From the NCBI RefSeq assembly GCF_024362695.1, contig NC_065426.1:5858236-5922235 (forward strand): a DNA stretch of 64,000 nt, in the 5' to 3' direction. The notes under the pieces are model-generated. The model saw only the letters and a list, made by a program, of their open reading frames with translations, did no database searches and was not told the origin of the DNA. Within the stretch, counting starts at the first letter, position 1, and every line of letters begins with the position of its first letter. Below, one piece after another: positions 43,513-55,800 of this stretch. The translations under genes and the position numbers were made by a program. The DNA is from Pectinophora gossypiella (lineage: Eukaryota; Arthropoda; Insecta; Lepidoptera; Gelechiidae).

Positions 43513-43859
43513 GAGCCGTGGTAGCCCAGTTGATAAAACGCTTGCCTCTGACTTTGAGGTCGCAGGTTCGAATCCAGCACAGGCCTAAACCAATTATTGT
43601 CGAATTTGTTTTCGAATTTATGTTTGGATCATCAATTACATCACGTGCTCAGCGGTGAAGGCAAACATCGTGAGGAAACTCACATTCCCGAAAAATGCAT
43701 TTTTGGAGATATGTGACCTAACCTGTATTAGGCTGGTTTTCCCTTCGCGGGTTGGAATGTCAGACAGGCAGTCACTTCTGAATAAAAGCCGGGCCTGTCA
43801 AATCGTCAGGTGGGGTAAGTGGACCTTGTGAAAAACGGAAAATGCTAGGGAGATGATGA
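43513..43859 (+). repeat. SINE family 3, full length
   Basis: The tRNA-like head AGCCGTGGTAGCCCAGTTGA and B box GGTTCGAATCC precede the AACATCGTGAGGAAACTCAC, TATGTGACCTAACCTGTATT and CCCTTCGCGGGTTGGAA blocks. The 15-bp duplication TTTCATTGGGATTTT lies at 43498-43512 and about 43860-43874. Confidence 0.88.
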
Positions 43860-43874
43860 ATTTCATTGGGATTT

Positions 43875-46608
43875 TTTAAGGTTGACCTTTGGCGGACGTT
43901 ATGTTTTCGGACTATATAAAATTTGAAGTAAGTAGCTAATTCTTGATGGTGTTTGGGAAACACTACGACTGAGGCTCATGTATCCGCAACGCAGCTACGT
44001 CTGTAAGAACGACTAACGGTTTATCGCGCCTACCAAAGCACGGATTATTTTACTGCATTACATTACATGCTAACTACATTAGAATAGAAAATAACATTCT
44101 CGTAGTTGGCATATATACGTATAGGCGTCCCCTCAATGTGCGTCAAGAGATAGTAAAAGTTCTCAAACGATTGTATAGATTTACAATCTAATTTGTAAAA
44201 GAAGACAAAAGTAAGTCAGTCTTCTTCTTTGCGAGTCGACAGCGATCGATACAAAATTTTTGCTGACCAATAATTGGCCACGCTTACGGCATTGTTAGTA
44301 AGTCAGTTTAAAGTGGTCTCTCAATCGAGCATGGTCTCATCACTAATTTTAAATCCACGCTCTTGTCGGTGTAGCATTATTGTCTAAAATATTCTCCATG
44401 CTACTTTTTTAGGGAAATAGGGCAGTGGTTTTCCTATTGCCTTCTCAAGAAAAGGTTTCTTTTTTACCGACTTCAAAAAAGGAGGTTCTCAATTCACAAA
44501 ATATATATTTTTTTTTGTCTTGAATCGAGTTTGGTAGACATACACATTTTACAATCCAATAAATATTTACAAAAAATACAAATGCTTATTCTGTCTGTAA
44601 TAACCCTTAAGGATCACTTCTGTTTGAAAGTACCCCGGAGTATAAACTGAAGGAAATAAAAAGTCAATTGTTTGCACAATCCACAAAGAGCACTGTATAC
44701 AATGTAACCTTCCCAGCTTCGAACTAGTGAAGAATGTACAACATTCAGTAAACCTCCAGTTATTTAGAAGAACAATGTGGACAGGATATTACACAAGTGG
44801 GTATTACATACCGCTGCATTATAGTAAAAACTAGGTAAGCGCTGTATTTGAAAAAACATAATCTGTTGTGATTATTTTAATAACCTCGATTTCATTTCAT
44901 TCATTAATTTATTTAATCATTATAAATTAATTAACAACTAATTAATAACAGAAATCAGAATCATTTATTCAACCTAATAATTATCATGGATAAATTATGT
45001 TGATGGTCAATGTAACATTTTTGAATCTACGTCATTTCGCAAGGAGTTATGGCTGAGGAGAAGAAATAACAAGAAACTGCAACAGCAACAGCAACACATT
45101 TTGTAAATCAATGTAGGTATATATTACAATTTATTTAATAACTAGAGAGACATTTAATACCAAGCATTTTTATCATTTAGGTTATCATTAATCTTATAAA
45201 TACGCTTTTTTACATACAGTAAGCTTCACAAGAGCTTTAAATTTATTTTCACGTAAATACAAAATATTATCTGGTATTTTATTATAAAAACGTATACAAT
45301 ACCCCCAAATACATAACCCCAAAAAAGATGAATTTATTTTATTGAATCTCGAATTTTAAGTAACAATTTTATTTTTATACCTTGTATTGTAAGTATGCCT
45401 TTCACAGTTTCTCGGAAGGTGAAATAATACTTTTACGCACATAATGTTTCCATAAATACCGTGTTATCTTGCGACGTACATTTATTTCTTTAAACAGCTC
45501 TATTGGAGAGTCCCGACAACGCAGCATATAACAAAAATGTGATTGAAAATTGCACATATTGCAATTTGAAATTTGATCATAATATAAAAGTGGTTAATAT
45601 CAAGAAATTAATGTTAAATATCAATATTGCTTTATTAGATGATTTGCTTTAGCTTTCTAAACCCCCCCAGGCCCCGATCACCTTTTACCTTACAGTTCAT
45701 CATTTCAGGTCTTTGTATCTAAAGTTGCTTAACCATTTTGATATTACAGACATGAACTGAAGCGCGTATGTTCAATAAGATATTTAAATATATTTAGACC
45801 GAAAATTCCTTAGAATTAATTTTAAGCCTTTGAAAAATATGCAAACACAATTTCGGTGAACTAACGAGTCCACCGGAATCACTGAGGAACTCCTTTAAGA
45901 ATTCCTACCAATCATAACTTGTCAAACTCATTTTTGGGCAAAGTTTATTCAAAAGACAGAGGTGCCCGAAGTTCCGTATAATTTATCTCGAGGAACTCTG
46001 TCGAACTAAATTATTCTTGTTATTTCATTCGATAGTACTGGCCTTTATAAAACAACCTTTTGGAATGATTGAAGTCACTTTTGGGATTATTCTGAGTTTG
46101 AAATTATTTGACTCATAATCAAGCCATTCTAAGCGCTTATAATTCAGAATCAGAATAATTCAACGTAATTAATTATCATGAATAAACTTGTAGAAGGTCA
46201 ATTTAATATTTTTGAATCTACGTCATTCCCCATGATGTTATGGTTGAGGAGAAGAAATGACAGGAAATTGTAACAAAACTAATCATTTAAAGAGTTTAAA
46301 AGTTCAAGTTGTTTTTACCTATTACCTCAAAAGTAATGTATAAGTAGGTGTTATACGGAAGAAACTTTTTGGAGTAATATACTTAAGTAAGTAAGTATAA
46401 TGAATATCTTGCACACTAAGGCTTACCGCCCACGATCGGGGTATATTGCTATTTACTTGGCAAAAAACTTGGAAACCACGTGATATCCATTATTTATGAT
46501 CTTAACATGAATTCTAACTACAAGTCAAATACCGGGGTTCGAACCCGCGCAAGAAGAAGCAAGCTGGTGAACAGGACCACAGTAACTATCAAATTCTTCT
46601 TAATCCAT
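43875..46608. other. Intergenic with LINE and MITE scraps
   Basis: No gene is recognised. 44375-44450 is the reversed SINE-like tail (CACGCTCTTGTCGGTGTAGC). 44455-44530 has TACCGACTTCAAAAAAGGAG, a common LINE end. 45005-45110 and 46185-46290 are related LINE ends (TTTTTGAATCTACGTCATT, GAGGAGAAGAAAT). 45500-45670 is a diverged fold-back MITE. Confidence 0.5.
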
Positions 46609-46633
46609 ACTATACGTAATATTATAAATGGGA

Positions 46634-46692
<59 letters not shown>

Positions 46693-47010
46693 GAACTGAC
46701 GGGATTTTCAAATGGAGGTAGTTGAAGGAATGGAGACTGACATAGTCTACTTTTCGTCTTTTTCTAACCCCCTACTTCCCGAAAATTGGGGGTGGAAGTT
46801 TGTATGGGGCATTCTATAAAAAAAAATAAAAAAATTGTAACACGGACTATTTGTTTGTGACTAACAAAAAACCCCATCACAGAGGGGGTAAAATTTTATA
46901 TGAAACTTTTCGCATTTTCCAAGGTAGGAAGGTAAACATTGAGAAATTAGGAAAGGAGAACCGTGTTACCCCGAATTTAACGCGATCGAAGCCGCGGGTA
47001 AAAGCTAGTA
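46609..47010 (+). mobile_element. Lep1/Helitron-like repeat with GT microsatellite
   Basis: The start ATACGTAATATTATAAATGG runs into a (GT)n array at 46636-46690. The TTCAAATGGAGGTAGT block follows, and the end is GAAGCCGCGGGTAAAAGCTAGT. The CTAGT terminus and microsatellite resemble lepidopteran Helitron-like elements; that assignment is tentative. The Cys/Val ORF over the array is an artefact. Confidence 0.55.
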
Positions 47011-47041
47011 TGTTGTAAATTTATCTGAGTTCAATAGTAAC

Positions 47042-47660
47042 CGAAGCCGTGGTAGTCCAGTTAGCAGAACGCTTGCCTCTCACTTTTAGGTTGCAGATTC
47101 AGAACCAGCACAGGCCTAAGACTGTCGAATTTGTTTTCGAATTCATGTTTGGATCATAAATTATTATCACGTGCTCAACGGTGAAGGAAAACATCGTGAG
47201 GAAACCCACATTCCCGGGAAATGCATTTTTCGGAGGTATGTGACCTAAAAGCTCCGTGGTCTAGTAGTTAGAGCGTTAGGCACACGATCTGGAGGTCCAG
47301 GTTCGATTCCCTATGGGGACATTGTCTGTCCTTTGTTTGGTAAGGAGTTTTCAGGCTTGAATCACCTGATTTTCCAAAAAAGTAAGATGATTCCGTGCTT
47401 CGGAGGGCACGTTAAGCCGTTGGTCCCGGCGACCTCCACCAACCCGCATTGGAGCAGCGTGGTGGAGTATGCTCCATACTCCCTCCGGTTGATTGAGGGG
47501 AGGCCTGTGCCCAGTAGTGCTGTATATATAGGCTGTTTATGTATGTGACCTAACCTGTATTGGGCTGGTTTGCCCTTCGCGGGTTGGAAAGTCAGGCAGG
47601 CAGTCGCTTCTGTAAAAACCGGATATGTCAAATCGTCAAGTTCGGTAAGCGGACTATGTT
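47042..47660 (+). repeat. SINE family 3 split by a family 1 SINE
   Basis: The head GAAGCCGTGGTAGTCCAGTT begins the outer SINE, which breaks after GGTATGTGACCTAA (47248). It resumes at 47541 with GTATGTGACCTAACCTGTAT and continues to AAGCGGAC. Confidence 0.88.
47249..47540 (+). repeat. SINE family 1 nested in a family 3 SINE
   Basis: 292 bp with head AGCTCCGTGGTCTAGTAG, tail GTGGTGGAGTATGCTCCATA and GCCTGTGCCCAGTAGTG. A 13-bp duplication GTATGTGACCTAA flanks it (47236-47248, 47541-47553). Confidence 0.9.
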
Positions 47661-47917
47661 ATACAATGACTAAGAATACATACAAATTATTAAAAATATA
47701 CGACTGGGTAATATACCGTGCCCCATTAATGGGACACTACAAATGCCCCACATTGCAAGCCAACTGTCGCGGAGAGTCGTCCAAGCCTCCTTGAGTACCA
47801 TTGTCCGCCACGTCCGATCCAATGTGCCAATATTTGATCAATACACTACCGAGGATTAAAACCATTTAATTTTGTCGTATAGTGTGCTTCGGAATTACTT
47901 CCGTAGTTTTATCTGTT

Positions 47918-48211
47918 TTAACCGCATCAACCCTGGTGTCAGAGTTGCTATTGAACCGCCAAAGGCTTCTGCCATGGCTCATGTAACGGCTACTTACTTA
48001 CATCAGTAAGTAGTAACCGGGACCAACAGCTTAACGTGCCCTCCGAAGCACGGATCATCTTACTTTCGGACAATCAGGTTATCAGCCTGTAATGTCCTAA
48101 CCAAACTAGGGATCACAAAGTCATTTTTGTAATATGTCCCCGCCGGGATTTGAACCCGGGACCTCCGGATCGTGAGCCCGGCGCTCAAACCACTGGACCA
48201 CAGAGGCCGTT
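47918..48211 (-). repeat. tRNA-headed SINE family 1
   Basis: The tail CATCAACCCTGGTGTCAGAG is at the left. The head complement, GGGACCTCCGGATCGTGAGC with CACTGGACCACAGAGG, is at the right. Confidence 0.85.
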
Positions 48212-48637
48212 GTCGATCAATTTTATTTGGTTCTGGTTGTTTATACAAGAGTTCTGCCGGTAACTGATTCTCAAATGAATATTGTTGTTTTCACACAAAT
48301 TGAGAGGATAAGTTTCTATTCGTTTTTTTGGCGAAATTACGTAACGTTTTGCGGCGTGGACGTAATTTCTATGGACTATTATCCATAGAAATTCCAATGT
48401 TTCGCAACTTTTGCAAATAATGAAACTGCTTCTAAAATACGCGTTATCATGACACATCGTTTAAGTGTCAAGCAGGTTAATTTATTCAAAAGCATACACT
48501 GCAGTTTTACAAAACTATGTTTCGCCTTTGTGACATCTTTTCATAGTGAAAAGTTTGACCAATTATAATATTGTCGAATACGTTTTCATTCTATAATAAG
48601 GTTTGTTTATCTTTACTTAGACTATTCTAGACTATTC

Positions 48638-48775
48638 GGGGCGCCATCACACTGGCGTCAGACAGAGTCCTGCGGGGCGGGAGGCAAGAGGGAAACCACT
48701 GCCCTATTTGTCCCTAAAAGTAGCATGGAGAATGCTACACCGACAAGAGCGTGGCTCTTAAATTTGTGATGTGAT
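48638..48775 (+). repeat. Dispersed SINE-like tail
   Basis: GGCGTCAGACAGAGTCCTGC, GCAAGAGGGAAACCACTGCC and CGACAAGAGCGTGGCTC. Copies at 10148 and, reversed, at 62333. Confidence 0.65.
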
Positions 48776-48952
48776 GATCTTTACGCGACTCTGCTTGTTG
48801 AGTTGACAACATAGGATAATTCCAGTCAAAATTATTATGCAGCAGATGGATTTTGTTTCCACTGTCTGTATTTATATTGTAATTCTTCACACATTCTAGT
48901 TGTATACGTAAGTAACTATTTAATCTCTTTAATTTAAAATATAAGCAAACAA

Positions 48953-49330
48953 TGGTGCTAATTCCTGTAAATACCATCTAATTTTATTTTAAGGTATATC
49001 TGTCATTTTCTTATCCGCCGAAAAGGAAAAGGACGGGTAATCGACAAGCATAAAATTTATGGAACACACGTCAATTTTAAGGACAAATCTAAAACAACCG
49101 TCTAAAAATTTTACATCAGTCAATAACCCGACACAGGTAAGTAGACAGCACGTCAAACGGATTGCATACCAGCGACGTACCTTTTGATTCGCCCGGGTTA
49201 TTCATTCATTTACTCATTCTTCCTAAAATTAAGAGCTGTGAATTATCCGTCCCTTTCCTTTTCTACGGATATGAAAATGACGGATATAACTTAAAATAAA
49301 ATTAGGCGGTGTCTGCAGGAATCGGGGCCA
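48953..49330. mobile_element. GATTCCTG-type MITE, full palindrome
   Basis: TGGTGCTAATTCCTGTAAAT and the complement GCAGGAATCGGGGCCA are inverted ends. The inner arms pair through TCATTTTCTTATCCGCCGAA and its complement near 49260. The centre contains CGACGTACCTTTTGATTCGC. Confidence 0.85.
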
Positions 49331-49517
49331 TTATCTGTAATGTAATAAAAGTGTAAAGATAAGATGGTTTATCCTTGAAATAAATTTGGGTTTATATGTG
49401 GCATAACTATATATAACCTATGCAACATGTGTAACTCAGGAATTACCGTAGTTTTTAAAACATAATAATTGTGTAAGCAGTGTACAGAACACACTTAGTA
49501 CAATATTCTGCGGGATC

Positions 49518-49662
49518 TGCTTAGCAACCGCGCCATGTGTGGCGCGAATTATATCGAGGGCTTCGACCAATAGACAATAGACACTATCTACGTTACATCG
49601 ACATCGTCTGGCTGTTGGTCAAAGCCCTCAATATTAATCACGGCGCACGCGGCGCGGGTTAC
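49518..49662. mobile_element. Fold-back MITE with GC-rich ends
   Basis: The left arm CCGCGCCATGTGTGGCGCGA, continuing GAGGGCTTCGACCAATAG, is mirrored by CTGTTGGTCAAAGCCCTC and CGGCGCACGCGGCGCGGG at the right. Confidence 0.75.
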
Positions 49663-51305
49663 CGTGCCTTTTGTACGTAGATGAATCGCTTCGATGTGGC
49701 CTTTTTAACTCCCCAGATCTCGAATAATAAATCTTCTTCTTTTGTTGCCTATCAAACCTTCATAAAATTCAAAAGCAGAACGGTAAATTGATCATAAATT
49801 ACCCTATAGGTAACTGCAGCATATCTTAAAACCTATTTACATTTCCATCGGAAACATTGCCAAGACTGCTCACGTGAAGTAGGTCAAAACCTCTACAATC
49901 AACATGTTATTCCCACATGACATTTTCGACAAGCCTGAAGGAAAGTCATTTCTCCCTGCGAGTATCAAAAAGTGGATGGTGTAGCAAGCCCTAAATCATT
50001 TTCTCGCATGTTGAATATTAATAATGTGGCCCACATCGGAAAAAGGAGGGGAGAATCTCAAAGGGGGTATATTCTGAGTGAGTTCTAGATTTGTGGAACT
50101 GATTTGTTGAACAGTTTCTTGTTCTTTGTATCGGTAACTTGTCAGTTCTTCATTTTGATCTGCTATTCTGTAAAGTTTTCGTAGATTGTCCGAACACGCG
50201 TTTCGGCTTTCTAGTTTGGTGGAGATGTTTGTGCTTTACAAAAGCAACCGAGATCCTCCATCTCCGCGAAATTTACCACCATACAAATTAATACGGATTG
50301 AATTGTAATTGGAACATAATCGCAGATCCAACAAGCACATCTGAAACGTTCATGTATTTGAAATTACCACAATCGGGGCGAAGATCTGACCAGGGCCAAC
50401 GGGCCCCTACTTCAATTCCTTCTATCTATAGCTTTTTACAGAAGCAACTGTCTGTCTGACCTTCTAGTCCAAATGGACAACCAGTCCAATTGTAGGATAG
50501 GTCACATACCTCCGAAAACACTTTTCTTAGATATGCGGAGTTTCTCAGGACGATTTCCTTCCCCTGCTGAACAAGAATTTTAAAATAAATTCGAAAATCA
50601 TTGGTTTACGCTCGTATTGGAATTCAAACCAACGCAACGGTCTTACTTAACTTTCCCTATTCTTTATCCAGATGACATGTGATTCTCATTTGTAGCAATG
50701 CATACCATCTCACAACCCACACGATAGAAGAAGAAGCAATGCATTTGATGACTTTATTTTTAAAATGGCGGATTTTAAAGCTGCTACCGGTTTCTTTGAG
50801 AGTTGGCATTGGAATAGGCAATATCGTTTACTGGTTTTTTCGAAAACTATCGAATGTTTCCCAGAATAGCGCCCCAAATAGTAGACAAATGATTTATCGT
50901 GTTTGTCTGTGCTTGTCTCCCGTTGATATCGGGATTTCTTCGACAAAATAGAGATGTGTTTACCAGATATATTGACTACGTACCCCCTCCTCTTTTGTGT
51001 TTAGCTTTCTCACAATGCCAAATGTTTTTTCAGAAAATAAGAACGCTTCATTGTTTTTGTTTTGGCTCCATAGAAAATACTGCTATTGTGGAATTATTGT
51101 TTCTACAGATTATTAATAGAATTTACTCAATAAAGACAACTAATGTATCTTTTTTCGGATACTGAGCTGACGTCCTATGAGTATCAGCCACATAAAGTAG
51201 TTATTGAGGTTGCTTCCATCGGTAATCGAACGCAGGATAGCTAGATAGATAACTAGAACGTGTGCCGATCGTGTAACTAAACTAGGGATGTTACAAAATT
51301 TTATA
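49663..51305. other. Intergenic, no gene recognised
   Basis: 49675-49720 is a MITE fragment (10470 family). 50440-50640 is a reversed SINE family 3 fragment (TTTTTACAGAAGCAACTGTC, GGTCACATACCTCCGAAAAC). The ORFs at 50679-51165 show no recognisable domain. Confidence 0.45.
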
Positions 51306-51727
51306 TACAGGGTTTTAGTGACATTGTAACGAAAACTTTGAGGGATGATTTAAACCATGATTCTGAGTTATTAAGTGGAATTTTCCGTCGCAAAAGTATT
51401 CGAACTGAAAATAATTTTAAAAATACTAACATGTCCCTTCAGACAGAAAATTCCACTTGATATCGACTGAGAATCATGGTTTCCTGTATGTACTTGTAAG
51501 GAGTGTAAGTGACATCGTAACAAATACTAAGAGTGGTGATCCAGCTAATTATTTTGAGTCAATATCAAGTGGAATTCTCTGTCGCAAAACTATAAAATTA
51601 AAAATAATTTAAAAAATTTAAAAAAAAAAACATGAATTTTGCGACGGAAAAATTCTACATGATATTAACTCAAAATCATGGTCTGAATCATCCCCCTCAA
51701 TATGTTACGATGTCAATAGCACCCTGT
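51306..51727. mobile_element. CAGGGTGTTAGTG-family MITE, compound
   Basis: The left end TACAGGGTTTTAGTGACATT and the right end TACGATGTCAATAGCACCCT are inverted. Two head-to-head palindromes are fused near 51480-51500. Confidence 0.7.
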
Positions 51728-52847
51728 GTTTTGTAATTAATTGTTTAGATAATATATTTTTTCTCGGTTATCCCTTATCTGATCTAGTCTATTCGACTTC
51801 ACTGCTGGTCAAAGGCCTCCGCTTGATTGTTCCACTCTTCTCGACTTTGCGCGATCTCGGGCCAATCCCTCCGATAGGCATTGAGGTCGTCCCACTATCT
51901 TCTATGCGTTTTTTTTAAGAAGTCGGGGTTATATCCTATTGTATATTTATTTTTTGTTGTAATTCATAAGTTAACTTACTCTACACGAGTACATATTGCC
52001 CAAGTACGTATGTGACTTGTGTGTATGAATATGTAATTTATATCTGATAAAAAAGGACCACAAACCTATTTCGTTTTGTGTCTCCCATTATGTGCACGAG
52101 AGATAGAGATCTCAATTAAATTGCAAAACAGCTAATCAGTTGTTTAAACATTATTTAAGAGGATTACGTTTCGTAAATATTCAATAAAAGATATAAGCGT
52201 TAGCTCCAGACTTTACACTAATCAGTATTGTTGTTTCTGGCTAGTTACAAGATAAATAGTTGGAGGTTTTTAATTTAAAATAGCAAAAATGTGTCTTTTT
52301 TGCAACACTTGATGATAACCTGTCAAATATAATATTTCAAAATACTTGCAATACTGGTTCAAACATTAATACTAGTCTATTAAGAATACGAGTATCATAT
52401 TTAAAGTAATATGTTTGTATTGTTAATGCGCCTAAGAATAAAATAAAATTAAATACAAAGGAATAATGGTGCTTATTCCTACGCACACAAACTTAACAAA
52501 ATTCTAGTTTGACAGCTCCTAAACTAGTGCCATCCTTCACTTACAATATTTGCAAAAAAGAGATACGAGTAGAGCTACTTTTAAGTTTGTCAGATTAAGT
52601 TAAAATTGGTGGTTGCTCGAATGGCACTGGTTTTGTTGCTAACAGCACAGATCATATAATACTAACGTAACAGGGACAAAGCATACCTAGTAAGTAGGTA
52701 CTTACCTAACCACTTTGATATTTAGAGTAAACTGCATGAAAAATTTGAACATAAGAAAACAAATACATTTTCACAATGCAATGCTATCTTAAGACACTAC
52801 AACTGTGTAAATAAAATGATTATAAATACAATATGCAAATATGTAAG
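51728..52847. other. Upstream region of the lipase, no gene recognised
   Basis: 51790-51900 (CACTGCTGGTCAAAGGCCTC, CGATCTCGGGCCAATCC) resembles a LINE end. The rest looks unique and may hold regulatory sequence that I cannot identify. Confidence 0.4.
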
Positions 52848-52894
52848 TATAAATAGATCATATTTAGGCAATCTGCCGACAGTGGCGTTTCAGT
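52848..52894 (+). promoter_or_regulatory. Core promoter of the lipase gene
   Basis: TATAAATA (52848-52855) lies 33 bp before ACAGT (A at 52881) and 42 bp before the arthropod initiator TCAGT (52890-52894). It is 87 bp upstream of the start codon. The exact start site is inferred. Confidence 0.6.
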
Positions 52895-52934
52895 CGACTT
52901 CCTTAGTTGGTCTGCGGAACCTGTCCCTCACACC

Positions 52935-54131
52935 ATGAAGTTCCTAGTCTATTTGGCGATTTTACTTTCAACAACATATTCAGTGTCTGGACAATTAAAC
53001 GTGCCAACAAGCATCAACTTATTTGAAGGAAAACTCAACTTTACTGGCTTTGCTCAACAATCTGGCTACTCTACAGAAGAATACAATGTCACCACTGAAG
53101 ATGGGTACATTTTGACCATATTCCGCATCCCTGGTAATTCAAGTCAACCCGTGTATCTTCAACATGGCTTGTTCGGTTGTTCTGAAGCTTTCATCATGAG
53201 AGGAAATACATCCATAGCCATCGCTTTGGCTGACGAAGGTTACGACGTGTGGGTTGGCAATTTGCGAGGAAACAGATACGCAAGACGTCATACCAAACTG
53301 GACCCTGACACAGACAAAGATAAGTTCTTCGATTATAGTTTCCAAGAATATGGATACTACGATATGGCAGCGATTATCGACTTCATTTTAGACAAGACTG
53401 GGCAGGAAAAACTAAGTGCCATGGGTCATTCTGAAGGCAACACGTTCTTTTACGTTCTAGGAGCAACAAGGCCGGAATACAACGACAAAATTAACATTGC
53501 CATAGCATTAGGTCCCATCTGTTTCTTAGATGATATTCCACTACCAACATCTTTGGCAGTAGACACGTCACCAATTATTAACAGTGTGCTTAAGACGCTC
53601 GATGAAGAAGAATTGATTGGACCTCAGTCTCTACTTAGACAGTTACTAGTTGACATATGCAGTGTACCAGATGTCGGATATAAACTTTGTTTTGATTTGA
53701 TTGGTTTTCCACTTGTGGGGTATGACGCAGAACAATTTGAACCGGAGTTTGAACCGACGTTACTGCAGTATTATTTTTCAGGATCATCTAGGAAGAATTT
53801 AAACCATTTAGCTCAGGTTGCGCGGAGCAGCAAATTTGCTAAGTACGACTATGGCAAGGTTAAGAATTTGGTTGTTTACAAATCGCTCTCGCCACCAGAG
53901 TATGATTTGAGTAAAGTAACGATGAATATGGCTTTGATAGTAGGTGCCAACGATAAGGCTGCCACTGTACAAAATGCAAACAGATTGAATGCAACACTTC
54001 CGAATGTTGTAAAATATCATATAATGGAGCAACCTAAATTTAATCACATAGATTTTATAGTGGGTCGCGACACTAATAAATTTATGTATCCTGTTTTGTT
54101 TGAATTGTTGGAAAAATATAATAACAGTTAA
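52935..54131 (+). CDS. Secreted acid lipase (gastric/lysosomal lipase family, lipase 3-like)
   Basis: 398-residue alpha/beta hydrolase, expected to cleave triacylglycerol or cholesteryl ester outside the cell or in lysosomes, probably digestive. A signal peptide (about 1-19) precedes the AB-hydrolase lipase domain (TTEDGYILTIFRIPG). The oxyanion region is YLQHGLFGCSE (74-84), the nucleophile elbow GHSEG (Ser166), Asp in VGAND (Asp340) and His in FNHIDF (His371): a complete triad in family order. The family segments ARRHTKLDPD and FAKYDYGKVKN are present. GHSEG replaces the usual GHSQG. Six N-glycosylation sequons are seen. The gene is intronless with its own TATA box and AATAAA, and its length is normal for the family. 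No neighbouring paralogue is in the window. Confidence 0.95.
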   Translation: MKFLVYLAILLSTTYSVSGQLNVPTSINLFEGKLNFTGFAQQSGYSTEEYNVTTEDGYILTIFRIPGNSSQPVYLQHGLFGCSEAFIMRGNTSIAIALADEGYDVWVGNLRGNRYARRHTKLDPDTDKDKFFDYSFQEYGYYDMAAIIDFILDKTGQEKLSAMGHSEGNTFFYVLGATRPEYNDKINIAIALGPICFLDDIPLPTSLAVDTSPIINSVLKTLDEEELIGPQSLLRQLLVDICSVPDVGYKLCFDLIGFPLVGYDAEQFEPEFEPTLLQYYFSGSSRKNLNHLAQVARSSKFAKYDYGKVKNLVVYKSLSPPEYDLSKVTMNMALIVGANDKAATVQNANRLNATLPNVVKYHIMEQPKFNHIDFIVGRDTNKFMYPVLFELLEKYNNS

Positions 54132-54178
54132 ATCTATATTTCAATACTGTTTACGAAATTCACGTTTATAGATTTCGA

Positions 54179-54184
54179 ATAAAA
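54179..54184 (+). terminator. Polyadenylation signal of the lipase gene
   Basis: AATAAA lies 48 bp after the stop codon in a short AT-rich 3' UTR. Confidence 0.75.
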
Positions 54185-54199
54185 AGGATTTGTAAAGCA

Positions 54200-55184
54200 G
54201 CAAAGCAGAGCAGTTGTAAAGGATTTGTGTGAGGTTAAATTCTCATTTAAATAATAATTATTTGAAAAACTTGTTTTTGTTTTTAATTAACACTTATTAT
54301 TTACTACCTACCTGCACATTCGCTTTAAGGTGCAGATGGTATTTATGGAGTAACAGGTTTGAATACCGAATTCTGAATTTTTTATTCGTTTTTTACTACT
54401 TGCGCTCTTCAGATATTTCGCCGCAGAGAGTACTCGTAGGCCGCAGCAAATAAATTTTATTTATTTATTCTTTTGTGTATTGTACCGAGGAATAGGAGAA
54501 GTGATGATAAAATGGATGGCCAATATACATGAGATATTATGTCCGTAAATCAGGACTTCTAAGCACCGCACTAACTTTGATAGGAAGATATCTCTGTGGT
54601 ATTGCATAGAGCTGTTAATCCGATTTTAGATACTCTTACTGAAACCTTAAAAACTAAAGCGGTTGCAAGTTGTTTTATTTTTGTTACATTGTAAAAGAGA
54701 GTTAAAGAAACAATCGATGATAATGATGATTATTTCAATATCAATGCGAAAAAAGAGGGATAGAACATCATATTTCTAATAAGTAATGACATTGTGCATG
54801 TTATTAATTGTCGCAGTTAAAATACACTAAAACAAGTACTCCCGGTCAATCCGAGTCGCAGTATATCCCGACCGCGTTACGAAGCACTACGTGCCAATAC
54901 GTAATAAGATGATGTGTACTTTCTTAATTTGATACGATTTTATGAGTAATATATATTTTCTATTCAAACAATTAAAAACAAAACAAACACATCTTATAAA
55001 TAAAACACCTCCTCCAATGCGTCACACCGAGGCAAGGTACCCAACAGGCTGGCAGCATTACCCCTCTGACGATACGATTACGATACGATTTTATTGAATG
55101 TATTTACCGCTGTGTACGAATGTATAGCTAAACAAGTTAAGTTTTCGCATTTTTGTATCAAGCGCTGTATCTACGGTAGTGGCA
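54200..55184. other. Intergenic, no gene recognised
   Basis: AT-rich DNA without coding or repeat signals that I can support. Confidence 0.4.
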
Positions 55185-55354
55185 AATCAATGTTCGGAAG
55201 GCACGTTAAGCCAGTGGTCCCAGTTACCACTTACAGATGTAAGTACGCAGTCGTTACATGAGCCATGTCAGCCTTTGGCAGCTCAATGATAATCCTGACA
55301 CCAGGGTTGATGAGGTTGGTAATCCACTTCACAACCCACAAGGAGAAGAAGATT
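55185..55354 (+). repeat. SINE family 1, 3' part
   Basis: GGAAGGCACGTTAAGCC, TAAGTACGCAGTCGTTACAT, ACACCAGGGTTGATGAGG and the end AGGAGAAGAAGA. Confidence 0.75.
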
Positions 55355-55559
55355 CTTTACAGAGGAATAGATAATCAGGTAGCAGCTCGAGATATATCCG
55401 CGACAGATACAGAATCCAGTTATATTTTTATCTTCACCATGTTCAAGAGATTGCTATTTCCAAGAGTGCGTCGTTATTTCAGTTCAGTTACGCGACGATT
55501 GCACTATGGAAATACATGTTTTCAAAAATCCTGCATGGTTAGATCAGTGGAGTCAATGA

Positions 55560-55800
55560 AGGGTTTCACTTCTAACTTGCCAGGGATAGCTCCGATTTTG
55601 ATGATGTTTTCTTTTGTACGGGTAGTTTTTTATATTATTTAAAAATACTTTTTTTTTATTTATGAAATATTTATTTGCGCCACTCAAGATGTTTCTGTTT
55701 TTTTTTTTAATATAAAAACTACCCCTATAAAAGAAAAAATCATTTAATTCTGACCTGTTCCTGGCAAGTTAGAAGTAAGTTAGAAAGCTCCGGTTTTATG
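55560..55800. repeat. Fold-back sequence
   Basis: ACTTCTAACTTGCCAGG at the left pairs with CCTGGCAAGTTAGAAGTAAG at the right. GGGTAGTTTTTTATATT pairs with ATATAAAAACTACCCC in the interior. Probably a decayed MITE. Confidence 0.6.

Noticed and set aside
46480..46725. Cys/Val-repeat ORF
   Set aside because: Translation of a (GT)n microsatellite.
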